A stretch of 64,000 bases of DNA from Jackrogersella multiformis (Eukaryota > Ascomycota > Sordariomycetes > Xylariales > Hypoxylaceae), in assembly GCA_902806575.1 (NCBI GenBank), contig CADCXD010000011.1, positions 434,001 to 498,000 of the forward strand. The letters are read 5' to 3'. Position numbers and translations under genes: made by a program. The notes below the pieces were generated by a model. The model was not told where the DNA came from and searched no databases. It saw nothing but the letters and a program-made list of their open reading frames with translations. Below are positions 41,881 through 55,029 of the stretch, one piece after another. The first letter of the stretch is position 1; each line of letters begins with the position of its first letter.

Positions 41881-43806
41881 TCATCTCCGCCATCGTTTCC
41901 AGAACTTCCATAACGGAGCTGCGTTGCCGGAACTGGTCTCCCGCTTCGTGACCTGGTCCCGACCCCGTATCCTCCAGAAAAATATCGGGATCCCGGAGAG
42001 AACAAACGTTATGACGATGAGCGTCTTCAAAGGTTGGGCAAATACTGCCCGGCTCAATAAGAACAAGCTCACGCAGCAGAATATAATCGGTGTGGTGATC
42101 CAGGTTTTATACGACCTCTCTAGGTGTGGTTCTTTTACTCGTAGAATAATAAGTCCCAGGACGGTAAGGAAATAGAAGGAGTACCCTGCTACGCCGTAAA
42201 ACGTAACAAGCTCTCCAAATTCGCCAACGATCACGTAGAGAGCTGTCAAAACGCCATTCAACACCAACGCGTTTATCGGCGTGAAGAAGAGGCCTGTCTC
42301 TTCATCACCAATCATGTTGTGTAGCCGTTGGGAAACCCAATTTCTTGTCCTTGTCGTTGCCATTCTAGGTTCGCGGGAGCCGATACCTACCCGGCTGATA
42401 ACGGCTGGAATATAACCCTCCTTGGCGGCAGCATAGACAAGCCGACTACTTGTAAAAGTGGCCGAGTTCAGGGCGCCGAAACATGAGGCGCTGACGATAA
42501 GCGCAAAAATAAGCGCGCCGATAGGGCCAAATACTTTATTGCCGAACATGACGGCAACTGTATTGGTGGAGTTGAGAGCCTCGAGGGGCAAAACAAGAAA
42601 GTAGGAGAAGTTGGCGAGAAGATAGCAGATAATAACAAGGGGCATGGCCGTATGAATTACACGTGGGAGGTCTCTTGAAGGATTTCGAAATTCGCCTACT
42701 ACATAGTTCGTCTATATTTTGGTGATTGGTTAGCATTGGTCCACCATTAGCAACGTAAACATTTCCCCTAGGCGCGAACTTACATTGTCCCAACCATCAT
42801 AAGCCCATAGCCCTGCGTATAAAGCAACGGCCCAATGGCTTCCATCCTTGCTTGTGCCATCAAACCAGGCGTGGTTCTTCCAGTCCATGTTGGCCGCACC
42901 AGAATAAGAAAATCCAGTGAGGGCCACCACGATTCCGCAAATAGTAACCCCGATCAAAGCAATAAATTTCAAGAACATGAGCGCATCATTCACCCGGGTT
43001 CCAAGCTTCGTCGAGACACAATTCAAAAAAGTCACAGCAAACAACCCAACGAGACCCACACATTTGTTGATCCAAGGATTCACCGTCTCGGCTTCGGCTC
43101 CGATTACGGCGCGCACGAGATATTCGCCCATGATAATCGCAATGATGGCAGAGCTGCCGGGCTTAAGTACGAGAACTGCCACCCAGGTAAAAAGAAAGCC
43201 AGCCAGTTCGCCCATGATCTTGGATAGATAAGCTTGCGCGCCTCCGTTGAGAGGAATGGCACCACCGAGTTCCGCGTAGCTTGCCGCGCCTGTCCAGGCC
43301 AGGAACCCCGATATTGCCCATACTATAAGGGACGCGCCAGGCGAGCCGACATTTACGTTGACTTGGCTAGGTGATGAGAAAATACCCGAGCCGATAATTA
43401 GCCCAACGATGAGACCCAGTCCATTCATATATGTCAAAGTCTTGTGCTTCTCCAATGAGGGGCCCCCTAATCCACTATGGCGCTGCGCAGCCGACGTAGG
43501 TGCGCCTAGGGGAGTATATCCAGGGGCCGTGGATGATGAAAGGGGGAAGAGATTCGCGGCATAGTCGAAATTGGAATTGACGGAATATGTCCTGCTATGA
43601 CCCGACGTGAAATCGGAACGGCTCGCGGGGTTATTTTGGTCTAGTGGATCGTCTTGCTCGAGGGAGAGTTTCCGCGACGAGGATATCGATGGTCTTGAAT
43701 CTGTTTCCGAGTATGTATCGGGACCACGACTCGAGGATGCTAACGAGGCAAGTTCGAGGGAATCTCGAGTGCCGGGATGTAGGCCGGACGAGTATTGGGT
43801 CGGCAT
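41881..43806 (-). CDS. LAT/MUP-type amino-acid permease (APC superfamily)
   Basis: Two exons, 43806-42784 and 42711-41881, separated by a 72-bp GTAAGT/TAG intron after YDGWDN, give 617 aa. The first 125 residues are a Ser-rich cytosolic tail. TM1 carries the APC substrate motif GLIVGLIIGSGIFSSPS; later landmarks are GFLAWTGAASYAELGGAIP, GLWAYDGWDNTNYVVGEFRNP and SASCFGALNSATFTSSRLVY, as in L-type transporters and yeast Mup1/Mup3-like permeases. About twelve membrane segments can be traced. It should import neutral amino acids, possibly methionine, across the plasma membrane; exact substrate cannot be read from the sequence. No linked metabolic genes. Confidence 0.9.
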
Positions 43807-46390
43807 CGCAACTACCTAGGTAGCTAAGGATGTATCGGGATAGGTATAATATGGGAGCCTCAGCCAGTCTATGTTGTTCGCATTTATGGAGAAAGCATGT
43901 CGGCTACCGAGTCGCCACGAAACACGAAGACGCGAAACGGAATCGTAGCGCCGAGAAAGCCTGTGATGTCAGAACCCAGGTAGCCAAAAATCCCAAAGTG
44001 ATGGATGTATTATGACGATTGAGATAATATGTCGGAGAATCACAGCCGGTATTCAAACAATACGCGTTTAATCGAAATGGAGAGAAGTCCGAACCGTGTG
44101 GCAATCGTTCTCACAATTAATTTTCTAGAAGAGTAAAAAAAGAAAATATTGAGTTTGATCGAATTAATGCGGAAGATGGAACAATGAAGATAGCGATTGC
44201 TTGTTTTCTGATCATCCATGTCCACACCCCACAGCTCCTCCCCCTTACTATGGCCTAATAGGGTTAAACAGTGGGTCTGTGCGTCAAAGAGATTCCCGAA
44301 ACCTGCTTAGTACGTGCTATGTAGTACCAAAAGGAGTTCACCTTACCCAGATTATTTATTCTGCTGTCCTCCCACCTTCTACGGCTGCCTTCCAATACCG
44401 ACCTATGGATGCCTCTATAAGTAGTCGGTAGTTGATAACCGAGGTGCTTGGCTTATGGGAACTACGACCTGTTTGTGTTTGTTCCCGTGCCCATATATAT
44501 ATTTTTCTGGGTCATGGATATGACGTCGCCAATTGCGTACCTACCTAGGTACCTAAGCAGCTAAGGTACCTAATGTTTTCTGCGCTTCAGCCTTACGTCA
44601 ACATCCACAACAGACTGCACCAGCACATACATACATTCAGTGACTATCACAATTTCTTACTCTAGCTTATGTTATGGGTGAAGACTTCCATATTTTAGAA
44701 AAGAACCATTGGACTGAGCCTGCGATTGCTGCTAATCTAAGTCTTATAATAGCTTTAAAGTATTATGCAATTATGATCATTAAGGTGTGCGGTCGCTATA
44801 AAGGGGTGAGGATATGTCCTTTACTAGGAGTACCTAGGTAGACAGAGAAACGAGTATTATTATAGAGTTGAGGAAAGGAGGATTAAGATACGATTAGGTA
44901 ATAAAGTTACCTAGTAAGAGACGAACGTGCGCCACTTATAGATAGGTACTATGCTCTTACTCTTTTTAGACTGCCGTAAGCTATTTCAACCAATCAGACT
45001 TAAGATGGATTAACTAGGTGCTGTGTAACTTCAACTTGTTTATTACCTATCACATGCAGGTGCGCAATAGTTACCTAGGTATAGTTAATGTTTATACCAC
45101 CTGGGCACTTAACCTTACCTACCGGGTAAGTACCTAAGTATTTTATTATTGTGTTATGCAGACTTTATCGACATTCCTTTCCCCTAGTGTTCTTTTAATT
45201 GAGTCTCCTTACTTCGATTTCCTGCTAGGATAAATGTTTGCTTTCGCAGTTGCCATTAAGGTAATTTACATCCTGGACGCGAATAAATATGAGCACTAAA
45301 ACTAATAAATGATTATAAATCGAGTTCTCGCTAATACAGAAAACCATAATCTCCAACCGATCTCGTTCCCCTAAATATTTGTAAAATTATGTAGTTTACT
45401 CTTTCGACGGGGGTGTGAGTGATTCTTAACCTAGGTTTGACTGTACAACCGGGCGAGAGACTAGGGGAGCAGTAGCATGTGTGTATAGTACAGTGTTACC
45501 ATTAATCCCTATCCTTTCTAAAGGTCTAAATAGGAGAGAGAAGCCCTTTATATAGATTTGACGCTCGAGAGCCTACCCCTAGGGTCCCACTAGGGCCCAG
45601 CTACTATGTCCCAACACTTTCATCTGTTAACCCTCACTTTTACCAGCATTTTCCGTGTCTTAAGGTGTTTCTGGTTGTATAAAACTGGTTCGCGTTGCGA
45701 ACAATACCTGAAATACTGCAAACTACCTACCTAGGTACCTAACTAGGTAGATATCTACCATTGAATGATATTCTATAAAAAGTTCTCGTATCATGTTTAC
45801 CTACCTAGTTACGTTGGCAGTGACATTTCATATAGATAGGTGACACAATGGCAGAGTAGCATTGATATATGCATGTTGGTGAATACGAAGTGTGTTGGAG
45901 CATTATTACCTAGGAGACCCTGTAAATATATGCAAGACTGGACCAACAGGATATTGAGGGCGCGTACAGCGCCAACAAAGATAATCAGATTATATATAAA
46001 TAGGATGCCGCACTCCCCTTCTTAAGAAGAGGGAGAAAGAAAGGACTTTAGAACCATAGAGATAAGAAAATTAATCGAATTCTGAACCAAGGTTCCAAGC
46101 CCCTATTATAACCCTTCTCACATGGCACTAGTAGAACGAATCACAATAGGGGTTGTAACAACAGCCAAAAACAATGTTATCTAGAGATAGCATCATGTTG
46201 AATTAAGCGATTAGAGCGACAAACTAGTTGCTAGCCCTTAATATCTCTAATTGCATACAATAATTTGCCTATGTCATGTAATATTCTAGCGCCGGTGAAC
46301 CGCACCTCTATCGATGATCACCGAGTTGAAATAGGATAAATATGATGACGATTACATAGTCCACCTAAGACTAGAGCTTCAATGCTCTCT
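43807..46390. other. Intergenic region, 2.6 kb
   Basis: No supportable gene. Includes TACCTAGGTA at 45728-45737 and clusters of ACCTAGGT half sites near 44545, 44830 and 45075. AT-leaning with stops in all frames. Confidence 0.6.
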
Positions 46391-48011
46391 TCACGGTAGC
46401 TCACATTCGATGAGAGACTCGACGCCATTCGCAACAGTCCACTATATCATGAATTAGTAAGATATCCTTTGGCAATGGAGTTTCATATCTCGAAGCCTCT
46501 TGCTCCTGGGGAGGTGAAATTGGAGAGAAGGCCACGCTAAAAGGCAAAAATGAAATAATGAAATTCTGGAAGTTACGTACGATCTTGACAATCTTTAAGC
46601 CAGCGTTATCCAGCAAGTGGCGCCAATCTTGCTCCGTTCGCTCCCTAGAAGCCAAGAGGGTCATCATGAGGATATCCAGACCGGTGGCTTCCCAGGTCGC
46701 GTTACGCGGAGGAATGACGTTCTCGTTGATGAGTAACTTGCTGTACCCTGGCTTCATGGCCGCCTTGATCGGCCTTAGAATCTTCAAGCACTCGACATCG
46801 GCCCAGTCATGAAGGACAGAGTGCATAAAGTAAGCCCTGCTACCTAGATTTGGGAACAGAAGGTTAGCAGCTGCGAAAGATTCTATTAGGTACCTAGCAT
46901 ATTTAGGAAAACCTACCTTTGACGGGTTGCTCAGTCAAGAAGTTGTGCTCCATGCGCTCAATTCTCGAGTCCAGAGCTGTAATCTTGGAGAGAACGGGTG
47001 GTAGATCTTGCAGCACTAGACGACCGGGTACCGATGGGTACTTGTCCAAGAATTCCTGTATGTCATGTCCGATCGAGCCGCCAACATCGACCAGGAAAGG
47101 TGCTTCGTCGTTTTTATCGGCCCCATCTATGAGCTTCTCCTGGACTGGGAAGAATCCTTTGTCCATCCAACTTGCCCGACCTTGGTGATATCCGCCCATG
47201 TGGAGGTTGAATAGATCGCCGTAGGGTTGGTTGGCGGTGAGATGTTCGAAGAAGTTGAGCTTCGTCTTGTACGCATATTGAAGAGCTCCATCTTGCTTGT
47301 CGTTGGGTGTCTTGTAGCCGACCTTTTTCATGTACTCGTGGAATAAGTTGTTGGCACTGAGGCAACCCCCTGATCTAGCGTCGATGTTAGTAAAGTGTGG
47401 GGCAGTAGCTGTGTTATGAATACTTACAGGACCGGGTAGCCAGCAGAGATGATGGGGATGCACAAGGATTTTGAGAAATTTGTCGGCTTATACTCGTCGA
47501 CATCCGTTTCCTCGACGTAACCCATCGCACCGAGATGGCGGAGAAGCCGGGCTGCATAAATTAGCAGGGGAGTTGGAAATATGGTTTCGATCGTACATAC
47601 CGACGAGAGTGGGATCAGCCCCAGTCGCCTTAGCTAGGTCTGCCGATTTCTTGCTTTTCCCGCCGTCCTCAGACATAACTTTGAATAATCCTAGATCGAC
47701 TCCAATGGTGAGGGCGGTCATTGTGGCTGTCTATAAGTTATGAATTTGCCATGTCACGTCACTAGTTGAATAGAATGCCATACCTGTGCCCAACAGTGCT
47801 TGATCATTGTCTCTCGTGGAGTCTCTAGGGCCCTCACTAGCTTCCGTGCTGCCTCAGCAAGCTCAATTCTGGTCACTTCATCTGTAGGAGAGATGGAGCT
47901 TGCCAGCTCGCTAATCTTCTGGGCATGAGCACCAACGCTGTCGAAATCACATGGCTTCAAAGCTATGCTCGGATCTATCACCTGAGACGATCCATTCACA
48001 TTGTTAGACAT
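46391..48011 (-). CDS. Class II (COMT-like) SAM-dependent O-methyltransferase
   Basis: Six exons on the minus strand: 48011-47784, 47730-47601, 47551-47428, 47374-46917, 46843-46581 and 46441-46391, giving 417 aa. The N-terminal part is the helical dimerisation/winged-helix domain (ARLLRHLGAMGYVEE). The SAM site is LVDVGGSIGHDIQEF with Asp257, where most family members have GGGxG. The catalytic base is His325 in MHSVLHDWAD, followed by NENVIPP and the closing WTVANGVESLIECELP. The enzyme should methylate a phenolic or enolic hydroxyl of a small molecule, typically a polyketide. No polyketide or peptide synthase lies nearby, so the substrate is unknown. Splice sites are all GT-AG and frames match at each junction. 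The frame through intron 5 is open but lacks homology to the family and was treated as intron. Confidence 0.9.
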
Positions 48012-50886
48012 GGTGCAGCTTTTTATAAGGTCTGGGAGAGGGAGATTGAGTAGATAATACGAAGATAGTAGGTAAAAACGTGGATTAGCAAGATATAACT
48101 GATGAACGAATAAATTTAGCAAAGGACGACGAAGCTTGATATTGATGAGCCAAGACACAGATAGCTAACCCTTGTTATTCTCTAGAAGTCACCGTAGATT
48201 TCATATCAAGACTAGCTTTTCCCAACATGGGCAGGCAACCCGAAGGGGGCTGATAATGGAGAGTCGGTGTCCCTCGATGCCTCCATAAACCCGTAGTCAA
48301 GAGACCCATAGCTCTCAATACGTAGTAAACCGCCATCCACAGTGGCTTATAATTGGATACTCCTTTAACATCTACCCACCCGTAGGGGCAGGATTGTACA
48401 TCATGTTGATTTGTGGGGCCATATTAAAGATATCGGCTTGAGAATCGGTAGCTGAATGTGTAGAATCATAGGCACGGGGGAAACATCTGTACGTTATGTA
48501 TGCTCATGCGAGCGCACAGATAGTAGTAGGTTCGGGCCGCGGATCATTGAGAACTACCAACACCTCTCAGAGGGATTACTACGTAGAGACGTGAGTGGCC
48601 CTCAGTTTACCCCTTTTCTTTCTATTATGGTGTCTTCTTTAAAGTCTTGACAGTTTGATACATTCTTACAAGTAGTTGCAGTAGATTCTATCAACGTTTA
48701 TAATCTGGTTGTCAGTTTCAATTCTGTGGCCCCTATAAGTGTTGGTGCACATATACATACCTAGGTACCTAGATTGGTTCTCTACCTGGGCAGTTTATGC
48801 CTACCTATCGTTTTATATCTTGTTATGTTACATTCCGTAGCTAGACTGTTTATTAAATACCGAGTAGGTACCTACCCATGCTTAGGTCACTCAGCAGTAT
48901 CCATTAAACCTGTACCAGTTTTGCTATAGTTTGGTATTTTGGCTTTACGACACCTTGTACCAACCGCCAACCAATTCCCCTGACAATTTGTCGCTTTTAG
49001 TTTCCCTTTAAACCTATTACCCTCGAGCCTCGCTAAGAGCCTCTTTACTAAAACATACGCTCCTGACTTTTTATTTCGACCACATCTATCGTCTGTTAGG
49101 TATGTATGAAAGGATCAAGGAAAGGAATCCATTAATATTTCCACTCGCTACATAGTAGTAGTATGAAAAGCATCAGACCACCCTTGTGCTTGTGCTCACC
49201 GAGATTTCTCCCCGATGCAAGAATGAGGCACAGGCAATAATATGTACCTACCTGGTATGTGACGCGACTACAGATCATAAGGAAAAGGAAACCCTGCCAG
49301 CTGCCCACCTATGTAGCTACCAGGTAAGTAGGTATCCATAAAAATACTACCATATTACGAAACCTCGTTATAGCGATATTGAACCTCAATTTACCCCTAC
49401 TCATAAACTGAGGCTAGTTTCACCCAGATATGCTATAACGGACGATGAAATTACAAGGCTATAGAACTGATGATTAGCTAATTTCATTCTTTTTCTGTGG
49501 AACATTACCTCAAATAAATATACCTGAATGATTTGTATACCGAAGTAAATAATCTTCTGCGGAGAATAGTTTAATAAAGTCGAAGATATGGTCCAGGAAC
49601 TAATGATTTCCTCACAACTCGCGTGGACATGGCCTATGATAATTCCCCGTAAGCCCACTAATCTCGAACGATCTATTTGAGATTAATCACTTCTTGGCTC
49701 CGCGTATCAAAGTCTTAACTTTTATTATTAAAATCCTAGTTTCTTAATAGTTAATAAGTCATAGTTTATAGTCGTTCATTTGCTCTGCAAGTATAACTAA
49801 CAAAAATAAACCTTGGCTTACTAATTACAACCAAAAATCGCGAGATGTTAGTGGTAAACGTATTCTATGCGTTTCAGCTTAGAGGACTTCTCGAAGAGTG
49901 TCAGTTATAGTGGACACTGCCATGCCTTTTCTGTGCCGTACCAAGCATGACAAATGTAAATCCTACACAAGTAATAAATACATGGCCTCCTTAAACACAT
50001 GTTCAACGAACCTTTAATTTTTCTAATTTCAGTAGTAAAAGAAAAAAGATAAGCAATTTTAACCCAAAGTCCCAATCCTATGTTCCTTTTTTCTTTTCTT
50101 TTTAAGGTATGTTTTAGATATAATGGCCAGTGCTTTCTACGTGTAGTATAAGGCTATTGTATGAAGACAGCATAATTCGGTGGCGTCATTAGTATCTTAT
50201 AGTGGTCTCATGGAGGTCGGGCCACTAGGACCCCCAAGATCTAAGGTTTGTTATGTATGTAATTTATACCTGGGTGAAAAATCTGTTATTGATCGACCTA
50301 ACGTATGATCACACCTCGGGGTAGGGCGGACAGTAACGCTTTTAAAAGTTTATTCCACGCAGCACTCCCCGTCAGTTCCGGCAATAACTACATTAACTCT
50401 TAACCCGTTAACCAGCTATGAATACCTACCTAGATATGATATATAAAAAAGAGTGTATAACGAGATATATCTTAATCGTAACATGTAGCTACCTATTAAT
50501 ACGTCTGACCAGTGTACGATAGGGTTAACAAGGGTCGTTCTAATGAGGTACGGAACAAACCTATGAAAGTGTTATTCGAATGGGATTAAACCTACAATAC
50601 CATGGGGGTTCGCCTTCGGTTCTCCACCGTAACCCAGTTAAGGAGTACCCTCAGACTCCCTCCCCTGGGAAGTGTGTTGGTACAGCAAAATATCAAACTC
50701 AGTAGGGAACGAATTTGAACGATAACATACCTACCTAGGTACCTAGGTAAACAATCTTTCCTTGCCAGACAGGATATATCGATATAATAATAAAAAGAGA
50801 ACCCCGCTTACTCTTTTTACTACTTCCCATGCGAATGTATACCACTTGACTACCTTTTCGACATTCGACTTCAGGTTTGATTCAAT
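48012..50886. other. Intergenic region, 2.9 kb
   Basis: Nothing supportable as a gene. AT-rich around 49690-50110. Overlapping TACCTAGGTA palindromes at 50732-50749 lie about 140 bp before the rhodopsin-domain gene. Confidence 0.6.
50732..50749. repeat. Overlapping TACCTAGGTA palindromes
   Basis: Same two-copy arrangement as at 9428-9445, overlapping by two bases. Located in the promoter of the gene starting at 50887. Confidence 0.7.
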
Positions 50887-52321
50887 ATGAGCGCTCCAGA
50901 GGCAATGGCCCAACTGGCCTTGGAGGATAAGGGTCCTTCCATCGTAATCGTCAATTGTATTATCACTTCGATCACCACCTTGTTCGTTTTAGCCAGGTTA
51001 TATGTCCGCGTCGGGATGATGAAGAAGTTCCAAATCGATGATTTCTTCATTACACTCTCATTGGTGAGTTAATACAGTGATACCTAGACTAATCATATGG
51101 GCTAACCGTAACTTTACCTACTAAGATTTGTGGATGGCTTGTCGTCGCTTTCTCTGTTGCCTCCGTGCGTTCTGGAAATGGCAAGCATATTCAATTCCTA
51201 GAGCCATCGCAGATCGAAGGCGCCATCCTCTGGACAGTGGTGGGCTTCGTTCCTGGTGTTTTGTCCTTCAGTCTTCCTAAGCTTGCTGCCGTATTTCTCC
51301 TAACAAGGCTCCTGGAGCCTTCCAAGCTACACCGGAAAGTACTTTGGGCTATGAGTATCTTCTGTGTGATCTTTCTCCAGGGCTGTGTCGCCATCCTTTT
51401 TGCGCAATGTACTCCCTCTAGAGCCCTGTGGGATGTATCTATTACCGATAAGACTTGTATCGACCCCTGGATTTTAGTCAACTACTCGATGACTGCGGGA
51501 AGTAAGTGACCAAGCATCCAAGGCCTTGTTCGAATTACATGTTGCTAATAGACTTCGTAGCCTATTCCGCTTTCGTCGATCTGTACTTGGCTGGGTATCC
51601 GGCCTGGGTACTCTTTTCATTGCAAATGAACATGAAGAAGAAGATTGCGCTCAGTTTTGCCCTCGGACTGGGCTCTGTGTATGTCCCGACAAATACCCCC
51701 TGGAAATAGAATAATAATCACCTGAAATCGACTAACTGGTTTCTAGTGCTGCTATTGTGGCACTCTACAAAACGACACGTCTTCCTGGACTGGCGAGCCC
51801 TGATTTTACATGTTTGTTATACTCTTTCCTCGGTGTATAGTCTCTTGGCTAATTTATCTAGACGATACATCTGACTTGACAATCTGGACCTGGTGAGTTC
51901 TTCATGTACCAAATACGCAATTCATCCCCTAACAGTATGCAGTGTCGAAGGTGGCTCCGTTATCATCGCAACTTGTATTCCAGTTCTACGACCACTGGCC
52001 GAAGTCGTATTTGGATCACGGGCGATGGGCAGCACTGGCGACCGCAATGGCTATAAAAACTACGGGACGGAGCGAAGCAACGAACCGAGAACCAATCTTG
52101 AGATGAACTCGCGACGACGTAAGGTCAAGGGGCCCTATGATTTGGAAACGAATATCGACCTTGCGAATGATGGCAGTCAGGACGACATCCTACCAAGGGA
52201 TGCCCCGGATCTCCCCCAAAAACAACCTGAGGGGATCGTATGTACGCAATCGGTGACAATCTTATACGGCGAAGGGGATAAGGAGGGCGCCGACTCGAAG
52301 AAGTACGAAGACTGGAAATAA
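50887..52321 (+). CDS. Seven-TM rhodopsin-domain (PTH11-type) fungal membrane protein
   Basis: Six exons, 50887-51063, 51126-51501, 51552-51678, 51747-51811, 51862-51892 and 51943-52321, give 384 aa. The N-terminal helix with VLARLYVRVGMMKKFQIDDF is the signature of the fungal 'rhodopsin domain' integral membrane family. Later blocks fit as well: SFSLPKLAAVFLLTRLL, CTPSRALWD, AYSAFVDLYLAGYPAWVLF, LGLGSVAAIVALYKTT, and VEGGSVIIATCIPVLRPL ending TM7. The C-terminal 110 residues are a hydrophilic cytosolic tail. There is no N-terminal CFEM domain. Relatives act as plasma-membrane sensors or receptors, but most are uncharacterised. The smallest exon is 31 bp, so annotation pipelines may split this gene. 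Confidence 0.88.
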
Positions 52322-54369
52322 ATGAATGGCTACGCTGGGTTCGCGTTCGTTTATATATTCTATACATTTAAAACACCAGAAGTGATATATCAGTCATGCT
52401 GATAGTTGTGCCAAAAGTGCAGTTTTATTTCCCAAATTATCTACGATTTTGTATATTAGGGGTCATGGAAATATTTGTAAAAAGGAGTACAAAATACAGA
52501 ACCATGTAAATAATTCTTACCAAATTAACCTACAACATCTAGGTTACTACCTAGGTACACATTCGTTCCTAATCGAGGGGACATCCTACATTTCATTCTC
52601 AAGCGAAATCCGGCCACAGTTTTTGGCACAATGTCGTGGATAATAGACCTAGGGATCTTTAGCATTGGTTCTACCGATTTGGTAAAAATGAATCATAGTG
52701 GCTACCTCTTATGTGATTATGCGTTGTTGAATCAAACTGGGTGAGTAACTGTATGTTGCGATTCACCGTGAAACAAGAATGGCGTCCTCTCACATCTTAC
52801 ATCTCTAGAGCGGAATATAATCGTAATAAATCCAGTTTAAAATAGTAGCATGTGTGGGTATATCAGTCTGAGAGATAAGCCCATAATATGTGTAGTTCGG
52901 TCCCGAAAACCTTGAGTCGCAAGTATGAGATACGATCCACTAGGTACCTAACTACCTAGGTACCTACCTGTTATTTAGGTATCAGGACCTGAGGTAGATA
53001 CACCATCTACCTACTATTGTAGTAGATCCCTCCAGAGGCTCTAGTAAATCGATTCAAATAAATGTAAGCTGTGTTCGACCTCCCTTGATCAGGAGTCTAA
53101 GGTCTAGAAAGTAAGATAAAAATGAATTTCTGGATTAGCACCTAAATATGTAGCCCCTGAGTAGGTAGGTAGGTGCTTAAAGTGCTTATCGCCAAGAGCT
53201 GCCAGGATAACGGATCCTCTGATCCGCTATGATATATCCACACTAGTATACCAGGCTCAACGTCAGGTTATGAAGCAAAATGGGACTTTATGTGGGTCTA
53301 GATAGCCTCATAATATGATACCCACTCAACCCGCCAAGGATCAAACACTGGTTAAGCCAAACCACGGGGAATCCCAGAATAAATCAAAAATGAGTCAGAT
53401 CAGTCATGTTCAAATGACCGATTGACTCGTTGATAGGGGCCCCGTCGTAAAAATCTCCCACATTCCACGGGCTGGCCTGCATAACAGACAGAGCGGCCCA
53501 TTCATCCCTACGACATCAACCGTAATTCCAAGGAATAAACAGGTATTCAACTATTGTATTGTAGTGTAGGTATGTACACCATGTAAGGATACAAGCATCC
53601 TTATCTAAATTATTAAGAGTTTAGTAAAAGCACAGCAGCTACAATAGTACAATACCTAGCAATTGATAGGCCTGTCAGTACTTACTAGGTATGTAGCATC
53701 TTACGATTCGAGGACGCGTAAGTCGTTCCAAGCAGCTTGAATTTCTGCAGATCATATCAGTTGTCGGCAAGCTCTCCGAAGTTCATATTAGGAGGTAGGT
53801 TACATGAGAAAGATCCCATTGAATAGGCTCGCCGCAAACTACTTCCTAAATAACATACGCCTTCGGACCCCCAAAGGTTTGATACCTAGGTATCAAAGCC
53901 GCAATCAAATTATGTGAGGAGCCTGGGAAGCTCCCTTGAAGGGAATCCTTGCGCCGAACACGAGCTCACACAAAAGGCCCGACGGGAACGGTTAAAATAT
54001 CATCATAAATGGTATTAGGTACCTAAGTAGCTAAAACTTTTAGGATACAGTGAAGACATGCTTTGAATTTACTTCGGAATCCATAGCAAGGTATTAATTT
54101 TGTCTATTGTTTGTACGCACTATTAGTGTTTCCTTTGTTTTGATGTGTTTTATGGTCGGCTATTGTTGTAAATCGCACAAAAAGAATTCTTTTAATATAT
54201 ACAATGTTCTTCATTTCATGATGTCCTAGAAAAACCAATGAATGGCATTGTTCCATATAGTACTTAGTATATAACCATATGTACTATTAATCAAAATTAA
54301 ATGAACGATAACTATTAACTCAAATACCTACCTCCTATTATATATCAGCTATATATACGGCAAAGAAAA
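52322..54369. other. Intergenic region, 2.0 kb
   Basis: No supportable gene. TACCTAGGTA at 52953-52962 and half sites near 53885 and 54015. A TATATATA element at about 54350 lies just before the next start codon. Confidence 0.6.
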
Positions 54370-55029
54370 ATGTCATCCTTTAATAGCTCAGAATACATGC
54401 CCGAAGAGCAAGCTAAAGCGCCGTCTACGGCGAATCTTAGCCATATTCTCGGCCGTGAAATCGTATTTAACAAGCAGCCTCCTCTCACGCAGCAGAAGAT
54501 ACTTGAGATTTCTATTATGGAAGATCAGCTTATGCAGCTATTTGATACAGCTAAGAGCTGTAACTCGGTATTAATTTGCGGGTTGACCGTGAACTATTTG
54601 CATCTTTTTAAGGAGTATCATGTCATACTACGTGAGATCGAATCCGAGCTTAGATCGGATTCTAGCAAGGATCTAGATACGACAGAACCAACCGCCTCAG
54701 CTGAACAAATGGAGCGATGGTCTAAAGCTCTTTATAAGTCATCGAAACAATTTTCATCAGCTCGGCACGATCTCGTAGATATTGTGCGTGGCGTACGTAC
54801 AGATAGAGACCTTGGTCGAGTTGGCAAGGTGATGGACATTGCTCATGAATCTATCGAGAGAGTGAAAGACGAGATTGCACAGATCTGTCATCTCGACGAG
54901 GAGGGGTTATCTGATGGTTCCATATCATGTGACCCATTGTTATCATCATCGGACAGTGATGGAACCTCAGTGTATTCAGCAGTTAATGATGACGAGTCTG
55001 ATGCATACATCAGTGACCTTGAACTGTAA
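54370..55029 (+). CDS. Hypothetical orphan protein, helical with acidic tail
   Basis: Single exon, 219 aa, starting MSSFNSSEYMPEEQAK after an A-rich leader (GCAAAGAAAAATG) and a TATA-like element, which supports this start. Residues about 40-175 are predicted helical (ILEISIMEDQLMQLFDTAK, EYHVILREIESELRS, MDIAHESIERVKDEIAQI). The last 40 residues are Ser/Asp/Glu-rich and disordered. No signal peptide, membrane segment or recognised domain. The frame is long for this AT-rich region and has ordinary codon use, which argues for a real gene. The nearest neighbours (rhodopsin-domain protein and LeuRS) give no functional hint. Confidence 0.62.
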   Translation: MSSFNSSEYMPEEQAKAPSTANLSHILGREIVFNKQPPLTQQKILEISIMEDQLMQLFDTAKSCNSVLICGLTVNYLHLFKEYHVILREIESELRSDSSKDLDTTEPTASAEQMERWSKALYKSSKQFSSARHDLVDIVRGVRTDRDLGRVGKVMDIAHESIERVKDEIAQICHLDEEGLSDGSISCDPLLSSSDSDGTSVYSAVNDDESDAYISDLEL

